A stretch of 64,000 nucleotides of DNA from Actinoplanes couchii (lineage in GTDB: Bacteria; Actinomycetota; Actinomycetes; Mycobacteriales; Micromonosporaceae), in assembly GCF_016862075.1 (NCBI RefSeq), contig NZ_BOMG01000082.1, positions 1-64,000 on the forward strand, read 5' to 3'. This document shows, piece by piece, positions 33,680-41,037 of the stretch. The position numbers and the translations under genes were made by a program. Under the pieces are notes generated by a model. It saw only the letters and a list, made by a program, of their open reading frames with translations, was not told where the DNA came from and searched no databases. Numbering within the stretch: position 1 is the first letter of the stretch; every line of letters begins with the position of its first letter.

Positions 33680-34549
33680 ATGAGCTTGACGGGCCACACT
33701 TCTTTACGATTCGTCCAGTCCCTATGGGCGATGGAGGACCTTCCGTGGCGTGGTGACCGTTTCTGGACACTGGAGGAGCAGCTCGGCCAACTGGTCGAGG
33801 CGGGTTACCACGGTTACGCCGTCGACCTCGGCGCCTCGAAAGCCCCGACCGCCACTGACCTGACCGCCGCAGCCGCCGGCACCGGGTTGACCGCGACGGT
33901 GATGGCGTTCGTCCCGGACGAGAAGACGCTCGGCGACGCGCTGCGCTACGCCGCCACGATCGGCGCCGCTGACCTGGTGCTCTGCGCCCAGCACCACACG
34001 CTCGACCTGGACGAGGCCGTCGCTCTCACCACGCGCTGGCACGGCATCGCCGCCGCCGAGGGGGTCCGGCTGGAGCTGGAGACTCACCGCAACACGATGA
34101 CCAACGACATGCGCTTCACCGCGGCGCTCGCCGAGCGGCTGCCCGGGCAGATCGAGCTGGCCATCGACCTGTCGCACTACGTGGTCGGCGCCGAGATCCC
34201 GTCCACCCCGACCGCCGAGATCGAGGGGCAGGTCGCGGCGCTGCTGCGGCGCGGCGGATCGGTGCAGGGCCGGGTGGCGTCCCGCTGCCAGGTCCAGTTG
34301 CCGCTGCACCACGGTTCGAGTGAGCCGTGGATCGCCCTGGCCCGGCGCTGGTGGCGGGACGCGTTCACGCAGATCCTGCGCCGCCGGCCCGGCACCGACG
34401 TGGTCTTCCTGACCGAGCTCGGCACCGCACCGTACGCGATGACCGATGCCGCCGGAGTCCAGGTCAGCGACCGCTGGGACGAGGCGCGGCTGCTGCGCGA
34501 GTGGGCCGCCGAAGAGTTCACCCAAGCCTTGAAGGAGAGCGCCCGATGA
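33680..34549 (+). CDS. TIM-barrel sugar isomerase/epimerase-like protein
   Basis: A 289-residue protein of the xylose-isomerase-like TIM-barrel/AP endonuclease 2 family. Barrel strands carry the expected residues: EEQLGQLVEAGYHGYAVDLG, ADLVLCAQHHTLDLDEAV, VRLELETHRNTMTNDM and IELAIDLSHYVVG, with Glu, His and Asp candidates for metal binding. Members isomerise or epimerise sugars or hydroxy-acid derivatives, or are structural relatives without known activity. Its stop overlaps the oxygenase ATG (ATGA), so it is the first gene of the oxygenase operon. Confidence 0.85.
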   Translation: MSLTGHTSLRFVQSLWAMEDLPWRGDRFWTLEEQLGQLVEAGYHGYAVDLGASKAPTATDLTAAAAGTGLTATVMAFVPDEKTLGDALRYAATIGAADLVLCAQHHTLDLDEAVALTTRWHGIAAAEGVRLELETHRNTMTNDMRFTAALAERLPGQIELAIDLSHYVVGAEIPSTPTAEIEGQVAALLRRGGSVQGRVASRCQVQLPLHHGSSEPWIALARRWWRDAFTQILRRRPGTDVVFLTELGTAPYAMTDAAGVQVSDRWDEARLLREWAAEEFTQALKESAR

Positions 34550-35715
34550 CCACCTACTCGACCACCAGCAGCGGCAACACGATCGTCGACGGCCCGCTGT
34601 CGGAACAGACGTACGGCCGCTCGATCCTTCCGGCGGCTGCCTACACCGACCCGCAGGAGTTCGCCCGCGAGCAGCGGATGATCTTCAGTGCCGAGTGGGT
34701 CTGGGCCGGTTACACCCACTGGGTCGGCAACGAGGGCGACGTGCATCCGGTCGAGGTAGCAGGCAAACCGCTGCTGATCGTGCGGGACGGCGAGGGCAAC
34801 GTCAACGTCTTCCACAACTCGTGCCGGCACCGCGGCATGGTGGTCACCCAGGAACCGATCGAGGTCACCCAGCGCATCCAGTGCGCGTACCACTGCTGGT
34901 CGTACAACCTGGACGGTTCCCTGGCCGCCGCGCCCTACTTCAACCGGGAGCGCCGGGGCGCGCCGTCGCCGGAGGCCCGGCGGAAGCTGGGGCTGCTGCC
35001 GGTGCCGAGCGCGGTCTGGGCCGGCATGGTGTTCGTCAACCTCAGCGACGCGCCGACCCCGTTCGAGGACGTCATCAAGCCGCTGGCCGAGCGCTGGTCG
35101 CACATCGACTTCGACCGGCTGCACCTGGCCCGGGAGCGCAAGTTCGACCTGGCGGTGAACTGGAAGCTCGCGGTGGAGAACTTCCTCGACTTCTACCACC
35201 TGCCGTTTGTGCACCCGCAGGTCGGACCGGTTGCCGCCTCCCTGGACGTGGACGACGTGGTGATCGACAGCGACGTCATCGTCGGTGGCTGCTACCCGCG
35301 CGGCGCCGAGGGCAAGGCCAAGAAGTCCGAGGACGCGCTGCCGTTCATCGGGGACGTGCCGGCCGGCAAGGTGGCGTCCCAGGACATCTTCTGCGTCTTC
35401 CCCAACGCGCTGGTCTTCCTGGAGGCCGACTGGTTCCAGGTGATCGCGCTGTCCCCGGCGGCCGCCGACCGGACCGTCGAGCACATGGCCGTCTTCGTCG
35501 ACGAGAGCGCTGCCGACCCCCGGTTCGCGGAGTCGGTCAGCAGCCTCTGCGACGTGCTCTTCCACGTCAACGAGCAGGACATTCCGTTCCTGTACAAGCT
35601 GCAGGCCGGGCGGGCCTCGGACGGCGCGAACCACACCACACTGCTGCCGTCCTGGGACCAGATCACCGCGATGTTCCAGACCGCGGTCGCCGCCCGGATG
35701 GGCTACTCGAAGTGA
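34546..35715 (+). CDS. Rieske non-heme iron oxygenase, alpha subunit
   Basis: A 389-residue ring-hydroxylating-type oxygenase. The Rieske cluster ligands are CRHRG and CAYHCWSY (C-x-H..C-x2-H, near residues 90-115). The mononuclear iron site has the conserved ENFLDFYHLPFVHP segment (two His, near 210-220). The overall look is closer to the N-demethylase and mono-oxygenase branch (carnitine, betaine and stachydrine types) than to dioxygenases with a beta subunit; no beta subunit gene is present. Electrons would come from the reductase encoded next, whose GTG overlaps this stop. An N- or O-demethylation of an imported compound is the favoured inference. Confidence 0.93.
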   Translation: MTTYSTTSSGNTIVDGPLSEQTYGRSILPAAAYTDPQEFAREQRMIFSAEWVWAGYTHWVGNEGDVHPVEVAGKPLLIVRDGEGNVNVFHNSCRHRGMVVTQEPIEVTQRIQCAYHCWSYNLDGSLAAAPYFNRERRGAPSPEARRKLGLLPVPSAVWAGMVFVNLSDAPTPFEDVIKPLAERWSHIDFDRLHLARERKFDLAVNWKLAVENFLDFYHLPFVHPQVGPVAASLDVDDVVIDSDVIVGGCYPRGAEGKAKKSEDALPFIGDVPAGKVASQDIFCVFPNALVFLEADWFQVIALSPAAADRTVEHMAVFVDESAADPRFAESVSSLCDVLFHVNEQDIPFLYKLQAGRASDGANHTTLLPSWDQITAMFQTAVAARMGYSK

Positions 35716-36659
35716 ACCGGTACGACGGGGTGGTGATCTCGCACGAGCGGATCACCGGGGACGTCGCGCTGGTACGCGTACAGGCGCCGGATCTGCCTGG
35801 TTGGCAACCCGGTGACCACGCTGACCTGGAGCTGGAGAGCGGCCTGGTCCGGCAGTATTCGCTCTGCGGAACCCCGGACGAGACCGGGATCTGGACGTTC
35901 GCGGTCCTGTTGCGCCCGGACGGCACCGGCGGTTCCCGGCACGTCCACGACAAGCTCACCGTCGGTGACCGGGTCCGGGTGGCCGGGCCGAAGGCGATGT
36001 TCCCCCTCGAAGAGGCCGAGCACCATCTGCTGGTGGCCGGCGGCATCGGCGTGACCCCGATCCTGACGATGGCCGAGCGCCTGGCCGCTCAGGGCAGACC
36101 CTTTTCCCTGGTGTACGTGGGACGAGGTCGCGAGCGCATGCCGTTCCTCGACCGGGTGGCCGCCCTGGGCGACGCCGCAGTGATCGTCGACCGTGCACAG
36201 TCGACCGACTTCACCCTGAAGACCGTTCTGGATCAGGCCCCGGCGGGTGCCCTGGTCTACGCCTGCGGCCCACCCCGGATGATCGACGAACTGGGTGAAC
36301 TGGTCACCGGCGGACGCCTCCGGACCGAGTCCTTCGCATCCGCCTCGTCGTCGCCGGTGGCGGACACCGCGGGCGGGGCGTTCGAGGTCCAGTTCGGTTT
36401 CGACGGCCCGGTGCGCCAGGTGCCGGCCGACACCCCGATGCTCGACGTGCTGCTCAAGGCCGGTGCCGACATCATGTGGTCGTGCCGGGAGGGCAACTGC
36501 GCCAGCTGCGAGACCCCACTGCTGGAGGGCGAGGCCGACCACCGCGACGACATCCTCACCCCCGACGAGAAGGCCGCCCAGAACTGCGTCTTCCCGTGCG
36601 TCTCCCGAGCTGTCAGCGGGCGCCTGGTGCTCGACCTGCCCGCCCCCTCGGAAGGCTGA
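35712..36659 (+). CDS. oxygenase reductase (FNR/2Fe-2S, IFR type)
   Basis: A 315-residue flavin reductase of the phthalate-dioxygenase-reductase/vanillate-demethylase-B type. The flavin site is VRQYSLCGTP (near residue 50), the NAD site is GGIGVTPILTMAERL (near 110), and YACGPPRMIDEL follows. A C-terminal plant-type 2Fe-2S ferredoxin has CREGNCASCETPLLEGEADHRDD..CVFPCVSRA. The order is FMN, NAD, then ferredoxin. The GTG start overlaps the oxygenase stop, and the long upstream frame is an out-of-frame shadow. It transfers electrons from NAD(P)H to the Rieske centre. Confidence 0.95.
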   Translation: MNRYDGVVISHERITGDVALVRVQAPDLPGWQPGDHADLELESGLVRQYSLCGTPDETGIWTFAVLLRPDGTGGSRHVHDKLTVGDRVRVAGPKAMFPLEEAEHHLLVAGGIGVTPILTMAERLAAQGRPFSLVYVGRGRERMPFLDRVAALGDAAVIVDRAQSTDFTLKTVLDQAPAGALVYACGPPRMIDELGELVTGGRLRTESFASASSSPVADTAGGAFEVQFGFDGPVRQVPADTPMLDVLLKAGADIMWSCREGNCASCETPLLEGEADHRDDILTPDEKAAQNCVFPCVSRAVSGRLVLDLPAPSEG

Positions 36660-36664
36660 GCGTC

Positions 36665-37810
36665 ATGCCGGTCAGATCAAGAGCATTGACCTTCGACGAT
36701 CGTACGGGTGAGAAGCCCCGGGTCGTCGACGTTCTCGTCGCGGAACCCGGCCCGGGACAGATCCGGGTCCGGATGACCGCCGCCGGCATCTGCCACTCGG
36801 ACTTGCACACCGTCAACGGCGACTGGCCGATGGGCCGCCGCCTGGTGCTGGGTCACGAGGGTGCGGGCGTCGTCGACCGGGTCGGCCCGGGTGTCGACGG
36901 GCTCGCCGCCGGGGACACGGTCGCCCTCAACTGGTACGTGGCCTGCGAGTCCTGCCCGCCCTGCCGCCAGGAGAAACCCTGGCTGTGCACCGGTTCCCCG
37001 GCCCTGGAGAACCAGCTGCCCGACGGCACCACCGCGACCCGCGACCCGGCCGCGGACGATCCTGAGGTCTGGCCGTTCCTCGGCGTGGGCGCCTTCGCCG
37101 AGTACGCCGTGGTCCCGGCGACCGCGGCCGTGCGACTGCCGTCCGAGGTTCCGCCGCGGGTGGCCGCGCTGATCGGCTGCTCGGTGACCACCGGCTACGG
37201 CGCGGTGAACCTGACGGTACCGGTGCGGAGCGGCGACGCGGTGGTGGTGACCGGCTGCGGTGGTGTCGGCCAGTCGATCATCGTGGCCGCCGCCGACGCC
37301 GGAGCCGATCCGATCATCGCCGTCGACCGGTCCGCGGCCCGGTTGGAGGCCGCCCTCTCCCTGGGCGCCACCCACGCGATCCTGGCCGACGGCAGCGAGG
37401 TCGAGCAGGCCCTGGCTGTCTGCCCGGACGGCGTGGCGTACGCCTTCGACGCCATCGGTGTCCCCGACGTGGCGGCCCGCGCACCCCGTTTCCTGCGGGC
37501 CGGTGGCACCGCCGTCCTGGTCGGGATGCCCGCGATCGCCGCCACCGCGCCGATCGACACCTGGGACGTCGTCACCCGCGGCCTGACCGTGGTGGGCTGC
37601 AACTACGGCTCGGCGGTGCCGGCCCGGGACTTCCCGCTGATCGCCGAGGCCTACCTGGCCGGCCGGCTCCCGCTGGACCGGCTGGTGGGGGACTCGGTCG
37701 ACCTGGACGGCGCCGCCGCCGCGATCGGCGCACTGGGCGCCGCGGTCGGCGGCCGCACGATCGTGGTCTTCCCGGACAGGGCCGGTGCCGCCCCGGACCA
37801 GCGCGGGTAG
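36665..37810 (+). CDS. zinc-dependent alcohol/formaldehyde-type dehydrogenase
   Basis: A 381-residue medium-chain dehydrogenase. The catalytic zinc residues are in GICHSD and GHEGAG; the structural zinc Cys cluster is CESCPPCRQEKPWLC (near residues 95-110). The nucleotide site is VVVTGCGGVGQSIIVAAADAG. The pattern resembles class III and mycothiol-dependent formaldehyde dehydrogenases (MscR type). If the Rieske enzyme demethylates, this gene 5 bp downstream could remove formaldehyde; alternatively it handles the aldehyde from the ThDP enzyme. Its last 160 bp lie antisense to the convergent epimerase frame. Confidence 0.92.
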   Translation: MPVRSRALTFDDRTGEKPRVVDVLVAEPGPGQIRVRMTAAGICHSDLHTVNGDWPMGRRLVLGHEGAGVVDRVGPGVDGLAAGDTVALNWYVACESCPPCRQEKPWLCTGSPALENQLPDGTTATRDPAADDPEVWPFLGVGAFAEYAVVPATAAVRLPSEVPPRVAALIGCSVTTGYGAVNLTVPVRSGDAVVVTGCGGVGQSIIVAAADAGADPIIAVDRSAARLEAALSLGATHAILADGSEVEQALAVCPDGVAYAFDAIGVPDVAARAPRFLRAGGTAVLVGMPAIAATAPIDTWDVVTRGLTVVGCNYGSAVPARDFPLIAEAYLAGRLPLDRLVGDSVDLDGAAAAIGALGAAVGGRTIVVFPDRAGAAPDQRG

Positions 37811-38772
37811 TCGAAGACAAAACCGGCGTCGAGGAGCCGGCCGGGAACGACCCGCCGGCTCTTCAGCAGCAGCTCGGTGTCCGACCGCAGGGCGAACGCG
37901 CCGATCTCGGCCATCACCCTGGTGGCGGGCAGTCCGAACGGCATCCGCCAGGCCGACCGCAGCTCGCGCATGAACTCCCGCTGCGGCAACGGCTCCGGTG
38001 CGGCCAGGTTCACCGCGCCGGTGATCTCCTCGTGCTCGATCAGGAAGCGGACCGCCCGGACGAAGTCGTGTTCGTGGATCCACGAGACGTACTGCCGGCC
38101 ACCCGCCACCGGCCCGCCCAGCCCGCACCGGACGAGACCGCTGAGCACGTCGAAGATGCCGCCCCGGTCCGGGCTCATCACCATCGCCGCCCGTAGCGCG
38201 ACCTTGCGGGTGTGCGGGGTGGCGGCCTTCTCCTGCTCGGCCTCCCAGTTCCGCGCGATCCGGATGCTGTACTCCCAGTAGCCGGGCACGCCGGGCTCGT
38301 CGCCGCCGATCACTCCGGTCAGCTCGTCGTTGGGAGCGTCGAAGCGGTGCGCGTAGATCGTCACGGTGCTCATCTGCAGCCAGACCCGCGGCGGTCGCTC
38401 CGCGGCGGCGATGGCCGCACCGACCACCCGGGCCGAATCCACCCGGGAGTTCATCATGGCCGCCAGGTTCGCCTCGGTGTACCGGCAACTGACACTGTGC
38501 CCGGCCAGGTTGATCACGACGTCACTGCCGTCGATCTCGGCCGCCCAGTCCGCCTCGACCGGGCCGGCCTCGACCGGGCCGGCCTCGCCCGTCGCGCTGG
38601 CCGGCCCCCGCCGCTCGCGCCGCCCGTCGCCGAGGGTGGACCCGTCCCAGTAGACCTGCCGGGGTCCGCGCGGGGTCCGGGTCAGCACCACGACCTCGTG
38701 CCCGTCAGCGGTCAGCGCCCGCTCCAGCATCGTTCCCACCTGCCCGGACCCACCCGGTATGACGATCTTCAT
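37651..38772 (-). CDS. TIGR01777-type NAD-dependent epimerase with 3' extension
   Basis: A 373-residue protein of the TIGR01777/DUF1731 epimerase family: MKIVIPGGSGQVGTML nucleotide loop, DVVINLAGHSVSCRYTEANLAAMMNSR, the catalytic-region STVTIYAHRFDAPNDE, YVSWIHEHDFVRAVRFLIEH, and the DUF1731 end VVPGRLLDAGFVFDYPRW. Relatives end within about ten residues of that motif. Here the frame runs about 45 residues further as Ser/Pro-rich sequence antisense to the dehydrogenase gene, so the native stop seems to have been lost. An Ala/Gly-Pro-rich insert (GEAGPVEAGPVEADW) near residue 60 comes from a short DNA repeat. Palindromic operators lie just upstream. Confidence 0.85.
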   Translation of the reverse strand: MKIVIPGGSGQVGTMLERALTADGHEVVVLTRTPRGPRQVYWDGSTLGDGRRERRGPASATGEAGPVEAGPVEADWAAEIDGSDVVINLAGHSVSCRYTEANLAAMMNSRVDSARVVGAAIAAAERPPRVWLQMSTVTIYAHRFDAPNDELTGVIGGDEPGVPGYWEYSIRIARNWEAEQEKAATPHTRKVALRAAMVMSPDRGGIFDVLSGLVRCGLGGPVAGGRQYVSWIHEHDFVRAVRFLIEHEEITGAVNLAAPEPLPQREFMRELRSAWRMPFGLPATRVMAEIGAFALRSDTELLLKSRRVVPGRLLDAGFVFDYPRWSGAAPALSGKTTIVRPPTAAPSAPIAAAAPSRSTESPTSRSSGSRPAR

Positions 38773-38790
38773 CGTGCCCTCCCCGCCGTG

Positions 38791-38839
38791 TTGAGCAGTC
38801 GCTCAAATGAAGGGTAGAGCCTTTTGAGCAATCGCTCAA
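38791..38839. promoter_or_regulatory. twin TTGAGCRRTCGCTCAA operators
   Basis: Two 16-bp palindromes, TTGAGCAGTCGCTCAA (38791-38806) and TTGAGCAATCGCTCAA (38824-38839), with centres 33 bp apart, lie 19 and 52 bp upstream of the epimerase start. The form is typical of TetR-family operators. No TetR gene lies nearby, so the regulator is elsewhere. Confidence 0.7.
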
Positions 38840-38918
38840 GATGATCCGCGCGACGGGCGGCCGCGTAGATCGGGACAGAGGTCGCGCTGAAAAGATTTTT
38901 TGCCGGGGTGAACCTATT

Positions 38919-38932
38919 TGGGAGCGCTCCCG
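38919..38932. promoter_or_regulatory. CebR-like LacI-family operator
   Basis: TGGGAGCGCTCCCG is one base from the perfect palindrome TGGGAGCGCTCCCA, which is the CebR box controlling cellulose-related genes in Streptomyces. It lies 54 bp upstream of the repeat-protein start, in the right place to repress it. Whether this organism's regulator senses cellobiose is inference. Confidence 0.65.
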
Positions 38933-38985
38933 TATTGCTGGTCGCAGGTAACTGGTGAAGGCATACGGGAAGGCACAGGGGCACC

Positions 38986-40170
38986 ATGAACAGGTCCCGT
39001 TTCAACAAGTCTCGCTCGAACACGCGCCGCTGGCAGGTCGGTGCCGTCGGTGGCGTCGCGGTCGCCCTTGTCGGCGTCGGGCTCGGCGTGGCGTCGGCGG
39101 CGGAGGCCGTGCCGACGGTCAACTGCCCGACGGTGCGGATCAACGTGGCGGTGCCGGCTCAGGCGCAGGCCGAGGTGCAGAGCAACCTCCAGCTGCTGAA
39201 CACGCAGATCAACGAGGCCAACACCCGGATCAAGAACACGGTCGGCCAGGGTGGCCCCGCCTTCATCCAGAACGCCATCCTCGGCCCGCTGGCGGACAAG
39301 CGGTTCGCGACCATCAACCGGATGGAGACCGCGATCGGCCGCAACGCCGCCAAGCCGGACCTGAACGCCGAGGGTCTCAAGACCTGTTCGCTGAACCAGA
39401 ACGGTGGCGCCTCCGCGGCGCAGCCGACGGCCGTGGCCACCGGCTCCGCGAACGCGGGCAACAACGCGGGCGGCAACAACAACGCGGGCGGCAACGCCGG
39501 TAACGCCGCCAACAACGGTGTCGGCGTGATCAGCTGCCCGGTGGTCAACGTGAACGTGTCGGTGCCGGACTCGGCCGCCGACGAGGTGCGCCGCAACCTG
39601 GAACTGCTCAACACCCAGATCGCCGAGTCCAACACCCGGCTGAAGAACAGCGTCGGCCAGGGTGGCGCCGCGTTCGTGCAGAACGCGATCCTCGGCCCGC
39701 TGGCCAGCAAGCGGTTCGCGACGATCAACCGGATCGAGACCGCGATCGGCCGCCGCTCCACCAAGCCGAACCTGAACGCCGAGGGTCTGCAGACCTGCAA
39801 GGTGATCACCAGCGGTTCCGCGCAGGCGCAGAGCACCCAGGTCAAGGTCCTGACCGCCGCTGAGGTCGCCGCTTCGGCCGGCAAGATCAGCTGCCCGGCG
39901 GTGAACGTCAACGTGGCGATCCCGGCGCAGGCCGCCGCCGAGGTGACGCGCAACCTGGACCTGCTGAACACCCAGATCGCCGAGTCGCAGAAGCGCCTGG
40001 AGACCTCGGTCGGCCAGGGTGGCGCCGCGTTCGTGCAGAACGCCATCCTCGGCCCGCTGGCCAGCAAGCGGTTCGCGACGATCAACCGGATCGAGACCGC
40101 GATCGGCCGCAACGCCGCCAAGCCGAACCTGAACGCCGAGGGCCTGCAGACCTGCACGGTCGTCAAGTAA
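38986..40170 (+). CDS. secreted protein with three 89-residue repeats
   Basis: A 394-residue exported protein. A basic N-terminus and hydrophobic core end near VASAAEA (about residue 42). The mature part is three copies of an 89-residue unit, each starting with CP[TVA]V and ending GL[KQ]TC, so each has one Cys at each end. The unit is a helical core (NLxLLNTQIxExxxRxxxxVGQGGxAFxQNAILGPL, then KRFATINRxETAIGR). Linkers are Asn/Gly-Ala-rich between units 1 and 2. No known family was recognised. The CebR-like box upstream hints at expression with plant-polysaccharide use; the helical repeats suggest a structural or surface-layer role. Confidence 0.8.
   Translation: MNRSRFNKSRSNTRRWQVGAVGGVAVALVGVGLGVASAAEAVPTVNCPTVRINVAVPAQAQAEVQSNLQLLNTQINEANTRIKNTVGQGGPAFIQNAILGPLADKRFATINRMETAIGRNAAKPDLNAEGLKTCSLNQNGGASAAQPTAVATGSANAGNNAGGNNNAGGNAGNAANNGVGVISCPVVNVNVSVPDSAADEVRRNLELLNTQIAESNTRLKNSVGQGGAAFVQNAILGPLASKRFATINRIETAIGRRSTKPNLNAEGLQTCKVITSGSAQAQSTQVKVLTAAEVAASAGKISCPAVNVNVAIPAQAAAEVTRNLDLLNTQIAESQKRLETSVGQGGAAFVQNAILGPLASKRFATINRIETAIGRNAAKPNLNAEGLQTCTVVK
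39121..40155 (+). repeat. three intragenic 267-bp repeats
   Basis: Units at 39121-39387, 39532-39798 and 39889-40155, each exactly 267 bp. The second half of each unit is nearly identical in DNA, for example around GGCCCGCTGGCCAGCAAGCG in units 2 and 3. This indicates recent duplication or gene conversion within the gene and makes copy-number change likely. Confidence 0.9.
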
Positions 40171-40199
40171 CGCGGGTCACCACCCGGCAAGACAAACCG

Positions 40200-40240
40200 G
40201 ATCTCCGGGCGCCCCGCACTGGCGGGGCACCCGGAGATCT
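40200..40240 (+). terminator. hairpin terminator after repeat-protein gene
   Basis: Long arms GATCTCCGGG plus GCCCCGC pair with GCGGGGC plus CCCGGAGATC around ACTG, with one bulge on each side. It lies between convergent genes. Confidence 0.8.
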
Positions 40241-40264
40241 GTCGTTCTCCGCCGGTCGACGACA

Positions 40265-40344
40265 GACCGAAGCGGGTCGGCGCCGGCCGAAGCGGACCGG
40301 TGGCGGTCGAAGCGGACCGGCGCCGGCCGGAGCGGGTCGGCGCC
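40265..40344. repeat. 20-bp tandem repeats, about 4 copies
   Basis: Four consecutive 20-bp units of the form GRCCGAAGCGGRYCGGCGCC, with a degenerate fifth running into the end of the next gene. They lie between two convergent genes just past the hairpin terminator. The size and location suggest a small variable-number repeat; no coding role is seen. Confidence 0.75.
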
Positions 40345-40346
40345 GG

Positions 40347-40811
40347 TCAGCGGCGGCCGAGGCCGCCCAGCTGCGACACACTGTTCGCCGCGGTGGCGGT
40401 GCCGCCGCCGTTGGTGTTGCCGTTGCCGAACTGCGTGTTGCCCACGTTGTTCAGGATGATCTGGTTGATCACCGAGATGTTCGAGATGTTGACGATCGAG
40501 TTGCTCGACTGGCTGTTGGAGGTCGACCGGCCGGGCCGGTTGTCCTGGCCCCGGGACGGCTGCCGGTGGTCGTTGCGGTCCCACGAGTTCCCGCGGTCCC
40601 ACGAGTTGCCGCGGTCGTTGCGGTCCCACGAGTTGCCGCGGCCACGGTCGTGGCGGTCCCAGGAGTTCCCGCGGTCCCGGTCGTCGTAGGACTGGCCGCA
40701 GCAGGGGCGGCCGTGGTCGTTCGGGGAGGCGGCAGCGGCGGGGCCGGCGAGGGCCAGACCGGCTCCGGCAGCGAGCATCAGACCGGCGGTGTAAACGGAG
40801 ACTCGACGCAT
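40347..40811 (-). CDS. small secreted RGNSWDR-repeat protein
   Basis: A 154-residue exported protein. The signal peptide ends near PAAAASP (about residue 30), followed by a CCGQ motif. A charged low-complexity section repeats RGNSWDR with D-R/N/H variations four times. A Ser/Asn-rich tail (SNSIVNISNISVINQIILNN) then continues with NVGNTQFGNGNTNGG. The Asn/Gln/Gly tail resembles curlin- or rodlin-like, aggregation-prone surface proteins, but I cannot assign a family. The ATG at 40811 with AAGGAG 7 nt upstream is chosen over upstream starts. Convergent with the repeat-protein gene. Confidence 0.75.
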   Translation of the reverse strand: MRRVSVYTAGLMLAAGAGLALAGPAAAASPNDHGRPCCGQSYDDRDRGNSWDRHDRGRGNSWDRNDRGNSWDRGNSWDRNDHRQPSRGQDNRPGRSTSNSQSSNSIVNISNISVINQIILNNVGNTQFGNGNTNGGGTATAANSVSQLGGLGRR

Positions 40812-40989
40812 GGTGATGCTCCTTAAGGGTGAAAAGTCGCGATATAGGCCGTTGCTTGGTAAACGACGCTCAGCGCGGGAGGACGTAAATTTCGCGCTCA
40901 AAATGACGGTTTTCTCGTAACTTGCGAAATGTCGCCTTTAGGGTGATCACCACGATTCCCGGACGTTATACCGGTGGGCTGGAGACGGC

Positions 40990-41022
40990 GAAGGGGGCGG
41001 GCCACAGTGGCCCGCCCCCTTC
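40990..41022 (-). terminator. hairpin terminator after the flavoprotein gene
   Basis: The arms GAAGGGGGCGGGCC and GGCCCGCCCCCTTC close a 5-nt loop, 16 bp beyond the stop of the minus-strand monooxygenase gene. It ends the conservon transcript. Confidence 0.8.
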
Positions 41023-41037
41023 GTACCAGCGAAAGAA

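Noticed and set aside
39121-40364. CRISPR array
   Set aside because: Repeats are intragenic 267-bp units or head-to-tail 20-bp units without spacers; no cas genes.
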